A DNA stretch of 64,000 nucleotides from Sphingobacterium sp. xlx-96 (GTDB lineage Bacteria; Bacteroidota; Bacteroidia; Sphingobacteriales; Sphingobacteriaceae). Below the pieces are notes generated by a model. It saw only the letters and a list, made by a program, of their open reading frames with translations, was not told the DNA's origin and did no database searches. The stretch is from NCBI RefSeq assembly GCF_011007365.1, contig NZ_WFKM01000009.1:62001-126000 (forward strand), read 5' to 3'. Made by a program: the position numbers and the translations under genes. Below are positions 7,833 through 16,264 of the stretch, in pieces. Positions within the stretch are counted from its first letter, which is position 1, and each line of letters begins with the position of its first letter.

Positions 7833-10800
7833 TTAAAAGTTTGCAGTCAGTCCCACGGTAAATGTTTTCATAATTCCATACGTCCAAGAACCACCTTGCG
7901 ACTCCGGATCTGCCATTTTTACACCGGAGAATAAAAATGGATTCTGCGCGTTCAGATAGATACGTGAACTCTTGATACCGTATTTATTCAACGTCTTTCC
8001 GCTCAGACGGTAACCTGCCTGGATAAATTTGACCCGCATATAGCGCGCATTGAACAGCCAAAAATCACTGACGAATACGTTGGTACCCGGTGTGGTCTTT
8101 ATGCGTGGGTACATGGCATCCTGATTGTTCTCGCGCCAAGAATTGGCAGCACGATACGTAGTAGGTACACCGCCCGAAGCGCTCATATTGAGCGGATGCC
8201 ATAGGTAACCACTCGATTTACCACCCAGATTGGCAGAATAGTCGTGATTGCCCGCTCCTTGGAGTAGCACCTCTATATCAAACTTTTTATAATTCACACT
8301 GAAGTTTGCAAAGTAATTAATACGAGGTGTAGGGTCGCCGATCATCTGCTGATCATCGTCGTTGATCAGGCCATCTTGATTGAGGTCCTTATAATGAATA
8401 TCACCCGGGCCTTGGCTCTGGTTGGCCAACAGCACATTAGCACGCCCGTACTCATCAAAATTGGAGAGCTGCAGAATACCATCCGATACATAACCGTAAT
8501 AACTGCCCAGTGCATAACCTTCACGCTGCCGTATGATTCCTGTTTCACCAAAGACACCACCAGCCAGTTCTATAATTTTATTCTTATTGTAAGTGATTCC
8601 AGGTTTTACGGAGATAAAAAGGTCAGGAGTGATCTGCTCATTATACGTGATCTGGGCCTCTACCCCTCTATTCATCACTTTTCCGGCATTCAACCGGATA
8701 GCCCCCAAGGACCCGGATGGAGGGATCATAGGGCGCATCAACATATCTGTCGTCAGCTTATCGTAGTAGTCGAAGGTCAATGCAAACTTGTTATTGAAAA
8801 GTGACATATCAAATCCAAGATCCGTGATCCGTACCTTTTCCCAGCTGATATCCGGATTGCCCCATACCGACTCGGTCCCATTGCTCTCATTGATCAGATT
8901 CTGATATTGGTAGTAACCTATATTCTCGTTGCCCAAGTGACCATAAGATGCCCTTAGCTTCAAATTATTGATCGCATCCAGTTTGAAGAAATCCTCATTG
9001 TGCACATTCCATCCGACGGCAACCGAAGGGAAGTAACCCCATTTGTTGCCTGCCCCGAATTTGGAGGATCCGTCGGCACGGAAAGCCAACTCGGCCAGGT
9101 AGCGGTCGTCGTACGAATAATTAACTTTACTGTAGGCCGATGCTAAAGCGGACATATCCCAGTAACCTTCATTAAAACGCTCTATAGAAAACCCTCCTAA
9201 GGCAAATACATTGTGCTTATCGAATCGTTTTGAATAATCTAAGGCTCCACTGCCGAAAATGTAAGTATCCCGCTTGTTCGAGTATGAATTGCGCTGTACC
9301 GCCCAGGTCTGTACGAGCTGCTTGCTGTAATAATCAAAGAAATAAAAATTATCACGGTTCTGTTTATACACATCGGAGTTGAGTCGGTAACTAAACTGTC
9401 CTGTTAGGTTAAGGTTATCGGTAATCGTCCACTTAGGCTGCAAATTGATGGTAGCTTGGTCAAATTGATAACCGATGGAGCCGCCGACCTCTGCATAGGC
9501 CACTGGATTGACGATATCTGCATAGCGTCCATAGATGGTAGGCCATCCTTCTTCGGCCGGATATTTGGGCAATATATTAGGCGGGAGCCTGTACAGGTCG
9601 TCCAGCATACGGATACCACCGTTGCCCAATCCACGATTGGGGTACAATACATTACGACGGATACCGAGTACATCTAAATTGACCAAGAATTTCTTGGATA
9701 GTGATACGGATGTATTGGCCCTAATATTGAAGCGGTCCATTTTGTTGACCGGCAACATCCCTTTTTGATACATATAATTGCCCGTAATGGCAAACCTAGC
9801 GACATCGTTACCTCCGCTCAGCGCCAGTGAATGGGAGGTCAATGGCGCGTACTCGTCGATGACCTCCTTGGTCCAGTTGGTATTTGGGAAATTGATGGGA
9901 TCCTCACCCGATTCGGTCTTGCGGATCTGTTCATCATCAAAAAAAGCAGCTTCGCCTGATGCCAGGGCCGCATAATTATAGGTACGCATATAGGTCGCGG
10001 CATCAACAAATTCGGGCATCAGTGTCGGGGTCTGCATACCATAATAGCCATCGTACAACACATTGATCTGTCCGGCCTTACCTCGTTTGGTCGTAATCAG
10101 GATGACCCCATTGGCTGCTCTGGCACCGTACATGGCAGCCGCTGCCGCATCTTTCAGAATAGTCACACTTTCTACCGTTACGGGGTCGATATGGTTCATA
10201 TCCATAGGGACACCATCTACAAGCACCAATGGGTCGGAGTTGTTCATCGTAGATATACCTCTGATCTTGATCGTAGCGGCATCTCCGCCAGGTAGTCCCG
10301 ATCCCTGCTGCACGTTGAGGCCCGTGACACCTCCTTGTAAGGCTTGAGAGAGATTGGTAATTGGCTTACCTTCAATATTAGACTTGACATCTAGGGTAGC
10401 TACCGAACTGGCAATATGCTTCTTTTGCATCTCAGTCATCCCCACAACGACGACTTCTTCTACATCTGCTACATTTTCCTGCAACGATAAGCTTAAGTTA
10501 TTTTCATTCTTATTGACCAATACCTCATATGGACGGTAGCCTACGAGTGTAAAGACCAGTTGTGATCCTTTGGGTACTGCAACATCGTAATATCCGCCGG
10601 CACCGGTTCTACCTACGGATGCTCCTCCTTTGATCGAGATACTTACGTTTTCTAAAGCCTGTGGAGGTTCCTGGCTATTGAACACACGTCCTTTAACGGT
10701 TATTTTTTCCTGCCTCACCTCTTCTCGGTCTGCCCCTTTGTGGTAAGAGGAATGGGGTACGATCGTGATCTGTCCATCGGACTCCTTGAAGGTGAGGTGA

Positions 10801-11108
10801 TACTTAGGCAGCTCTTTGGACAAGAGCTCCTTGAAATCCCGGTTTTTGGTGTTGACCGTGATCCGCTTGTTAGCCACCAACTGATCCGAATACAATAAAG
10901 CCACATCGACCTGTGTCTGTACCTGCTCAAGAAATTGTTTTAGTGTTGCGTTTTCCATTTTGAGGGTGACACGCTGAGGAAAGGCAACTACACTGATCGA
11001 TAGGAAGATACCGGTCAGTGCTAATGATCCTATTTTCATGCTATAGCTCCATTTTGACGGCAATCGCCATCGAGCGGACGCGTATTGTTCCGCTTGTTTA
11101 TTTTTCAT
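7833..11108 (-). CDS. SusC/RagA TonB-dependent outer-membrane transporter with STN domain
   Basis: After a signal region (MKIGSLALTGIFLSISVVAF) comes an STN domain (VTLKMENATLKQFLEQVQTQ), the module that talks to a FecR anti-sigma factor. A carboxypeptidase-D-like regulatory domain follows (VKGRVFNSQEPPQALENVSI), then the plug (PLVLVDGVPMD, ILKDAAAAAMYGARAANGVI) and a long beta-barrel ending in a C-terminal Phe. The ATG at 11108 (MKNKQAEQY) was preferred to the one at 11150 because it gives the usual short basic N-terminus. It forms a transport pair with the downstream SusD, driven by TonB. The STN domain fits regulation by the FecR/ECF pair just upstream. Confidence 0.95.
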   Translation of the reverse strand: MKNKQAEQYASARWRLPSKWSYSMKIGSLALTGIFLSISVVAFPQRVTLKMENATLKQFLEQVQTQVDVALLYSDQLVANKRITVNTKNRDFKELLSKELPKYHLTFKESDGQITIVPHSSYHKGADREEVRQEKITVKGRVFNSQEPPQALENVSISIKGGASVGRTGAGGYYDVAVPKGSQLVFTLVGYRPYEVLVNKNENNLSLSLQENVADVEEVVVVGMTEMQKKHIASSVATLDVKSNIEGKPITNLSQALQGGVTGLNVQQGSGLPGGDAATIKIRGISTMNNSDPLVLVDGVPMDMNHIDPVTVESVTILKDAAAAAMYGARAANGVILITTKRGKAGQINVLYDGYYGMQTPTLMPEFVDAATYMRTYNYAALASGEAAFFDDEQIRKTESGEDPINFPNTNWTKEVIDEYAPLTSHSLALSGGNDVARFAITGNYMYQKGMLPVNKMDRFNIRANTSVSLSKKFLVNLDVLGIRRNVLYPNRGLGNGGIRMLDDLYRLPPNILPKYPAEEGWPTIYGRYADIVNPVAYAEVGGSIGYQFDQATINLQPKWTITDNLNLTGQFSYRLNSDVYKQNRDNFYFFDYYSKQLVQTWAVQRNSYSNKRDTYIFGSGALDYSKRFDKHNVFALGGFSIERFNEGYWDMSALASAYSKVNYSYDDRYLAELAFRADGSSKFGAGNKWGYFPSVAVGWNVHNEDFFKLDAINNLKLRASYGHLGNENIGYYQYQNLINESNGTESVWGNPDISWEKVRITDLGFDMSLFNNKFALTFDYYDKLTTDMLMRPMIPPSGSLGAIRLNAGKVMNRGVEAQITYNEQITPDLFISVKPGITYNKNKIIELAGGVFGETGIIRQREGYALGSYYGYVSDGILQLSNFDEYGRANVLLANQSQGPGDIHYKDLNQDGLINDDDQQMIGDPTPRINYFANFSVNYKKFDIEVLLQGAGNHDYSANLGGKSSGYLWHPLNMSASGGVPTTYRAANSWRENNQDAMYPRIKTTPGTNVFVSDFWLFNARYMRVKFIQAGYRLSGKTLNKYGIKSSRIYLNAQNPFLFSGVKMADPESQGGSWTYGIMKTFTVGLTANF

Positions 11109-11210
11109 AATTTTGAATAGATTAAATTGTGCAAACGATTTATTGATCAATCGATAAAGGGGAGGTGCAACTCCTATTTATCTTCTTTGTGATACCATTC
11201 TTTTTTTGAT

Positions 11211-12251
11211 TTATCTTTTTCTGATCCAGACCTCCTTTTCTATTTGTGTGATTTCGTAATCATTCAGTTCATAGAGACTTCTCAGTGAAGTCACAATATC
11301 CACATCGATATTGAGCCTACCGGAGTAAGCTACTGATGATGCTCTAAGCCGGCTGTCCAGATGTATCCGCACATTGTAGATACGCTCCAGTCTACGTGCC
11401 AGCTCATCGATACTCAGCTGCTGCAATACCAATTGGCGTTTGGTCCAGAGGACATCATCCCCCTTGGCATTACGGTTGATACTTATTTTCTTATTCTTGC
11501 TATCGAAGCTTATCCGTTCTCCTGGTTTCATGCGGATTCCTTCAAAAAGACCTTTCGTACTCTCCAAAGACACAGCTCCTGTGAGGAGCTCGATGACAGT
11601 ATGGTTATCCTCCTCGTACGAATTGACATTGAAAGTCGTACCCAATACATGGATTTGGGTCTCGGCTGTACGCACGACAAAAGGCCGCCCGGTATGGGTT
11701 ACATCAAAATACCCCTCGCCGTTGAGGTATACTTCGCGCGTACCCTGACTCATATCTTTTTTAAAGGTCAGATAGGACCCGGCGTTGAGCCAAGCCGTAG
11801 ATTGATCGGGCAGTACAAAGGCCTGCCGTTTTCCGTAAGGGACATACACGGTAGCATATTCCACTTCGTTATCCCCGACATGCTCGTCAAGCTTAAGTAT
11901 ATCCTCATCACCATCCACCTTTAGGGGGTTGACCTTGGCGCGATCCTGCCCCCTCACAGAAGATGCCAGTAATAAATCGCTCCCTGCCTGAATAGCTCTT
12001 TGATTGTGTTGTGCGGTCTGTATGATATCGTCTTGTTGAATTAGTTCTTTCGCGGGATTATAGGGAAAGTACATGAAAAACAACATCAGCGCAGCGGCGA
12101 TCCCCGTAGCATACCCCCATACACGTCTATAACGCCTTCTACGGTGTTGCCTCCTTATCGATTGATAGAGTGCGGTCTTGGCATGCGTATCGAACAATTC
12201 ACTCGTGCCAAGGTTAAAAATCTTTTTATAGTTCTCTTTATTTCTGTCCAC
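11211..12251 (-). CDS. FecR-family anti-sigma factor
   Basis: The protein has a cytosolic N-terminus, a single membrane helix near residues 45-65 (IAAALMLFFMYF), a FecR domain (AWLNAGSYLTF, VYLNGEGYFDV, VLGTTFNVNSY) and a C-terminal DUF4974-like domain (QLSIDELARRLERIYNVRIH). In this system the periplasmic part contacts the SusC STN domain and the cytosolic end holds or releases the sigma factor. It lies 40 bp downstream of the sigma gene and about 100 bp upstream of the SusC gene. Confidence 0.93.
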   Translation of the reverse strand: MDRNKENYKKIFNLGTSELFDTHAKTALYQSIRRQHRRRRYRRVWGYATGIAAALMLFFMYFPYNPAKELIQQDDIIQTAQHNQRAIQAGSDLLLASSVRGQDRAKVNPLKVDGDEDILKLDEHVGDNEVEYATVYVPYGKRQAFVLPDQSTAWLNAGSYLTFKKDMSQGTREVYLNGEGYFDVTHTGRPFVVRTAETQIHVLGTTFNVNSYEEDNHTVIELLTGAVSLESTKGLFEGIRMKPGERISFDSKNKKISINRNAKGDDVLWTKRQLVLQQLSIDELARRLERIYNVRIHLDSRLRASSVAYSGRLNIDVDIVTSLRSLYELNDYEITQIEKEVWIRKR

Positions 12252-12290
12252 AATAAGTGTATTTACTTATATAGAGCAGCGATTGTCGTT

Positions 12291-12845
12291 TTATTGACTA
12301 TAAATTATAAAAAAAATAACAGAGAGTGCTTCGGGCGAGTTCAACTCCAGGCGAAGCTGCTTCATCCCCCGAAAAGAAAGTGTCCTACAGGTCTCTATAT
12401 GGATCGACATCATCTCGGCGATATCCTCATACTTGAAATCCATGTAATATTTTAAGAAAAGTACCTCCCTTTGACGAGTAGGCAATTTTTTGAATTTTTC
12501 GCGTAGCAGGATAATTTGCTCTTCCTTCATCTCCTCCTGCTCAAAACTGTTGTCCTCAGACCAGTTCAGGATTTCCTCTAACTGTACATTATTAAACTTG
12601 TCCTGCGCGACTTTATTGCGCAACAAACGTCTACGCAGAGAAGCAAATAGATAGTATTTAATATTTACTTCCTTCGCTATCTTGACATTCCCAAATAAAT
12701 CGGTGAAAAGATCATGAATGCAATCTATAACGGTGGCATGATCGGTATGGTAATGCGTACCATATTTGTACAGATCTTCAACATACTCGTTATAAATCTG
12801 TTCAAATGCGCTGGTATCCCCCTCTATAAATTTAACCCAAGACAT
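12291..12845 (-). CDS. ECF-type RNA polymerase sigma-70 factor
   Basis: The 184-residue protein shows the sigma region 2 pattern (IYNEYVEDLYKYG, VIDCIHDLFTDLF) and region 4 (LPTRQREVLFLKYYMDFKYE, then MSIHIETCRTLSFRGMKQLR). The hydrophobic tail VIFFIIYSQ is typical of Bacteroidota ECF factors paired with FecR. It is the first gene of the minus-strand unit running to 4457 and should direct transcription of the SusC/SusD/EEP genes when the transporter is occupied. Confidence 0.94.
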   Translation of the reverse strand: MSWVKFIEGDTSAFEQIYNEYVEDLYKYGTHYHTDHATVIDCIHDLFTDLFGNVKIAKEVNIKYYLFASLRRRLLRNKVAQDKFNNVQLEEILNWSEDNSFEQEEMKEEQIILLREKFKKLPTRQREVLFLKYYMDFKYEDIAEMMSIHIETCRTLSFRGMKQLRLELNSPEALSVIFFIIYSQ

Positions 12846-13249
12846 AGCTAATTTACATTTTTTAATGGCTTAAAAAGCTTTAGCAAAGTTTGATAAATTC
12901 TATTAATTAAGTGTTATCTAAAGATTAACTTCAGTTTTACTTTTTGCTCAATGGTTTATTAATCAGATTCAAGGTAAATATTTTATGCAAGATTTGCAAA
13001 GTCATCACCAGCCGATACTCTTCGCAAGAATATCTTTGGTAGATATGTGGAGAGGTCCTCTAAAGGAAAAAGTAAGATTATTTTTTTTTGGATGGTTAAG
13101 TGTTTGTAGATTAGTTGTATGCGGAGTTAATTGTTGTTTTTGTAATGGTCATTAACTTAATGGTGGTTAAGTTAATGGCGATTAAGTTGTCTGTATCATG
13201 AAGTTTATAATAGCGGTTTGAGCTAGTAGATTATCCTGATTTATATAAA

Positions 13250-13284
13250 AAATACGCCTGAAGGGATTTGCTTCAGGCGTATTT
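13250..13284. terminator. Second copy of the ATACGCCTGAAG terminator hairpin
   Basis: AAATACGCCTGAAG (13250-13263) pairs perfectly with 13271-13284 around GGATTTG. The stem is the same as that at 4388-4426, with a different loop. It lies about 330 bp beyond the end of the lysis-module genes on the minus strand. Confidence 0.8.
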
Positions 13285-13305
13285 CGATTGGAAGCCTTTT
13301 CTCAA

Positions 13306-13569
13306 CGTCATTGCGCGGAGGAAGAATGACGACAAAGCAATCTGATTACAACGAAGTCCCGATTTATCAGGATCAAAAATGCAGATTACTTTCGCGAAGT
13401 AAATTCGGGACAGGCACCCTATTTTACCAATGACAGATACCTACGGTGATCTCGCAAGCTCGGTTTGTAAACTGTATCGTCTTTGCGAGGTACGAAGCAA
13501 TCCCCCTATTAACAATGAGATTATCTACGATGAGCCCTTCGGGGTTGCTTCATTTCATTCGCAATGACG
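13306..13569. repeat. REP/MITE-like element with inverted CGTCATTGCG ends
   Basis: The element begins with CGTCATTGCG (13306-13315) and ends with its exact reverse complement (13560-13569). Inside are further GCGAGG...GAAGCAATC modules (about 13480-13501) and a copy of the GAAGTCCCG...TTCGGGACAGG repeat (about 13351-13415) that recurs elsewhere in the window. No reading frame is carried. It looks like a short dispersed palindromic element. Confidence 0.7.
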
Positions 13570-13612
13570 CGTTTTTAGGTTTTTCAACCTTTTTAAGACA
13601 GCTTCATTTCGT

Positions 13613-14044
13613 TTAGATACGTTTTCGCCAGAAGTAAAAATACCCTAAAGATCCTATTCCGAGTAGGGCAATTACATAAATGTACCAGGGGAGTTGCTGT
13701 TTTCGGATCCTTTTTTGCTCTGTTTTGGACGAGTATTGTTCGATGGCCGCGCTATCTCTGTTGCTTACATTGGATTGCTGCTCGCTTTTATGTACCCACT
13801 GTTCCTCGGCATATAGCCATCCGCTCTTTGCCCAAAGGCCGCTATCGGGATGAAAGTAAAAAATGGAATCGCTCGCAAAGTGCCAGTACCGCCAGTTGCT
13901 ATCCTGCTGTAGGTAGTATTGCCATTTTTGAAATTCAGAACGGCTTACCTGCTTTATAGCTTTTTGCTCCTCCAGTCTGTGCTTGCTCGTACGGCAAGAG
14001 AAGGTGAGGAGAACGAGAAGGGTAACGAGGGTGGTGTTTTTCAT
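13613..14044 (-). CDS. Small lipoprotein with C-terminal membrane anchor, lysis-module accessory
   Basis: Starting at ATG 14044 (MKNTTLV), a signal peptide ends in LLTFSC. The polar middle is rich in Trp, Gln and Ser (YYLQQDSNWRYWHF), and the C-terminus is a membrane helix with basic tail (YIYVIALLGIGSLGYFYF, then WRKRI). No family was recognised. The upstream codons back to 14104 are judged untranslated. Its place after a CHAP peptidase and a holin-like gene suggests a spanin-like or envelope accessory role, which is inference. Confidence 0.65.
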   Translation of the reverse strand: MKNTTLVTLLVLLTFSCRTSKHRLEEQKAIKQVSRSEFQKWQYYLQQDSNWRYWHFASDSIFYFHPDSGLWAKSGWLYAEEQWVHKSEQQSNVSNRDSAAIEQYSSKTEQKRIRKQQLPWYIYVIALLGIGSLGYFYFWRKRI

Positions 14045-14093
14045 GGTTAGATAGTTAATAAAGTTTATAAAGTACAGGGTTACTTGCCACTCG

Positions 14094-14714
14094 TCACTCA
14101 TCAACCCAATCCGCTAATGCATGTACCGTGCGGAGATGTCTGCGTCGGGATTCTACCCGGTTGTTGCTGTTACCTTCGATGCTCACTAGGTAATCTCCTG
14201 ATGCCTGCTTGACCAATCCTACGTGGTTGATACGTTTAGCCTTGGCACCATATATACCGAAGACATTCGCTGCTACTCTGTCTTCATCATGCTGTGTTCC
14301 GCCTGTCCCGAGAATCGGGAATTCACTTCGGAGAGGACCCGTCAGTTGGCGGCGACGCGATGATCTATCGGTTGTAAGCAACTTTCCTTGTTTCCAGTAC
14401 ACCCTAGCTTTCGGGAATAGTGCCGGGCTCCAAGGATTGCAGGGCTCTTTTAACCCCGCTTGTCCATAACACCATGATACGAAACTTGCGCACCAGTCGT
14501 AGCCTTTGCCCAGGTCGGTGTAGCGGAGGTATTCTTCCACGCGCTTTCCGTCGTTGTTGCCAGTAGCTTCTTTTACGCCTATCTCAGCAGAAGCAATAGC
14601 TATTATTGATGGACGAAGTGTTTGATTCTTGTTATTGTCCTCTGTACCGGACAGGCGGGGCACTTGGTATCGGCCAAGTGTCCAAGTTCTTGATTTGTTT
14701 GCATCTTTATTCAT
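14094..14714 (-). CDS. CHAP/TIGR02594-like peptidoglycan peptidase (endolysin type)
   Basis: The core reads ASAEIGVKEATGNNDGKRVE, then GKGYDWCASFVSWCYGQAG, with the catalytic Cys in DWCA, and later RINHVGLVKQASGDYLVSIE, with the catalytic His. This is the Cys/His arrangement of CHAP amidases found as phage endolysins in Bacteroidota. ATG 14714 (MNKDANKSR) was chosen over 14843 because the longer form overlaps the holin-like gene. Between the YWKQGKLL strand and the NVFGIYGAKAKR strand there is an insert of about 30 residues (SSRRRQLTGPLRSEFPILG). Its DNA is a copy of a dispersed repeat (14301-14330 contains CCTGTCCCGAGAATCGGGA). The frame stays open. Confidence 0.82.
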   Translation of the reverse strand: MNKDANKSRTWTLGRYQVPRLSGTEDNNKNQTLRPSIIAIASAEIGVKEATGNNDGKRVEEYLRYTDLGKGYDWCASFVSWCYGQAGLKEPCNPWSPALFPKARVYWKQGKLLTTDRSSRRRQLTGPLRSEFPILGTGGTQHDEDRVAANVFGIYGAKAKRINHVGLVKQASGDYLVSIEGNSNNRVESRRRHLRTVHALADWVDE

Positions 14715-14761
14715 CAAGGAATAAAGATGAGCCCCTCGCGGCTTGAGCGAGAATAAAAAGT

Positions 14762-15193
14762 CTAAAATACCACTTCTATCGCCTTCAATACTGCATACAA
14801 CAGTAAAAAGAATACCGAAAAATAAAGAATACATTGTTGCCATGATGAGAGTTTATTAAAGTGATGATCAAACTGTTTACGAAACGATTGAAAAGGATGC
14901 CATAGCAGCTCCTGCAGCCATATGCTGATATATACCGCCAGCCAACCGACCAGTAACCCAAAGATCAGCATAGTCAAGGTGCCAAAATCGAGTACCCCGA
15001 TGGTGGGATCGAGCAGCTGCAATACGGTAGATAACATGATCCAGCCGATGATTAGGAAGAGGGAGCCGAACATTAATTTCTGTATAGTGTTTAGATCCCT
15101 CCACTGCGGTCCCCGATAAAACATCGGGACACGGCGGGATGACGATATAGTGCCTTGAAGCAGCCATGAAGCGTTATTTGTTATTGTTTGCAT
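14762..15193 (-). CDS. Phage holin-like small membrane protein
   Basis: From ATG 15193 the product is about 143 residues with two strong hydrophobic helices in the middle (LMFGSLFLIIGWIMLS and LTMLIFGLLVGWLAVYI) and another at the C-terminus (ILYFSVFFLLLYAVLK), separated by a basic loop. Size, topology and the neighbouring CHAP peptidase fit a holin-type protein. Residues about 12-23 (SSSRRVPMFYRG) are encoded by repeat-like DNA with the palindrome CCCGAT-AAAAC-ATCGGG at 15112-15128, so the N-terminus may have been altered by repeat insertion. Confidence 0.65.
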   Translation of the reverse strand: MQTITNNASWLLQGTISSSRRVPMFYRGPQWRDLNTIQKLMFGSLFLIIGWIMLSTVLQLLDPTIGVLDFGTLTMLIFGLLVGWLAVYISIWLQELLWHPFQSFRKQFDHHFNKLSSWQQCILYFSVFFLLLYAVLKAIEVVF

Positions 15194-15297
15194 GATATGT
15201 TGTTTATAAGGTTGATAAAGTTTATAAGGTAGGCGGATCTGCAAATCCGCCTAATTATTAATCCTTGTTACTTCGTTACTGAGTCACTCAGTTTGAG

Positions 15298-15933
15298 CTA
15301 ACGAACGATCATCGATACGGGATCTGACCAATCGCCTGTGCCTATCTTATTGCGGCCGCGTACACGTACGTAATAGCGTGTGCCAGGTGTCAGCGGAGCG
15401 ATAATAGTATTGCTGCTGGATGGTGTGAGGTGTGTTTTGTCCCATACAATCTTCTCCGAGATACTATCCATCTCGCCCACCTGTACCTCATATTCGTAAG
15501 CATTGTATATTTTGTCAAAATCCACGCGCATCTGTCCGGTCAGGCGGCCATCCCTCAGTATGATCCGGTCCGTGATCCCCGGTTCCTGCAGCGCAGTGGG
15601 CTGCTTGTTAAACATCAGGCCGGTGCTGCTCAGCGCCACCGTATTCCCTTGGGCTTCTATATTGACCATATGGGCGAGGTGCGTAAGCATGCCCCGAAGC
15701 TTCAGCTTAGCTGCTTTCTTGAGCTCTTTCTCGTGCGAGGAGCCCCCATTTATCGCTACCTCATGCTTGATACGGTAGTCCTCGGCTGCCGCCAGAAGCT
15801 CCGCCGCCGTCGGTTTGATGTCTGCACTGAAATTTGTATTGCCTTCCATAAATCCGGCAATCTTGCCCGCCAGGATAGCCAGCTCGCTATCCTTTACATT
15901 TGTATAATCTGTTCTTACTTTATCTCTTCTCAT
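15298..15933 (-). CDS. Fibronectin type III domain protein of the lysis module
   Basis: The 211-residue protein has a helical N-terminal half (DSELAILAGKIAGFMEGN, LKLRGMLTHLAHMVNIEAQ) and a C-terminal FN3 domain (about residues 120-211) with the typical LTPGTRYYVRVRGRNKIGTG and DWSDPVSMIV strands. There is no signal peptide. It is the first gene of a minus-strand set with the holin-like and CHAP genes. In phage-like clusters such proteins are often structural or surface-binding. The exact role here is unknown. Confidence 0.8.
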   Translation of the reverse strand: MRRDKVRTDYTNVKDSELAILAGKIAGFMEGNTNFSADIKPTAAELLAAAEDYRIKHEVAINGGSSHEKELKKAAKLKLRGMLTHLAHMVNIEAQGNTVALSSTGLMFNKQPTALQEPGITDRIILRDGRLTGQMRVDFDKIYNAYEYEVQVGEMDSISEKIVWDKTHLTPSSSNTIIAPLTPGTRYYVRVRGRNKIGTGDWSDPVSMIVR

Positions 15934-16155
15934 GATTTTAATTTTTAAGCCGTAGGCTGTATGTATTAAGCCCTAGGCTGTTTAACTTGTTGTCCTTGGT
16001 TTACTTATTTACCCCATCACTAGTCACTCTGTCACTTATTACTAATCACTCATCACTAGTCACTAATTAAGGCGGTGCTCTGATCTGCTTTTTCGTTCTG
16101 TTCATACTACGAATTTGAGCTTAATAGCAGGGCTAGTCGATTTTTTGGACAAGAT

Positions 16156-16192
16156 TGTACAAGATTGTACAGGCGTTGTACACACGCTGTAC
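16156..16192. promoter_or_regulatory. Four helically phased TGTAC direct repeats
   Basis: TGTAC occurs at 16156, 16166, 16177 and 16188, that is every 10-11 bases, with partly conserved flanks (AAGATTGTAC twice, then GCGTTGTAC and ACGCTGTAC). Repeats on one DNA face suggest cooperative protein binding. The site lies about 220 bp upstream of the FN3/holin/CHAP set (minus strand), and just beyond the 21-bp array. The regulator is unknown. Confidence 0.5.
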
Positions 16193-16264
16193 AGGTAGTG
16201 GTTAGATTCTCCACTTTGGGTATATAGATCTCGTTTTAGGATTCCTTTTTGCGCCAGCCGTTAC

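Larger units (their letters stand above)
12846..13612. other. Intergenic region with no gene
   Basis: These 767 bases hold the promoter region of the sigma gene (minus strand, A/T-rich, 12846-13000), a terminator hairpin at 13250-13284 and a repeat element bounded by inverted CGTCATTGCG at 13306-13569. No open frame with protein-like composition was seen on either strand. Confidence 0.7.

Noticed and set aside
12846..13612. tRNA or small-RNA gene in the gap
   Set aside because: No cloverleaf-like set of arms or TTC loop was found; the structure there is explained by the terminator and the repeat ends.
14714..14843. Longer N-terminus for the CHAP peptidase
   Set aside because: It would overlap the end of the holin-like gene by 82 bases and adds a hydrophobic stretch that is an out-of-frame reading of that gene.
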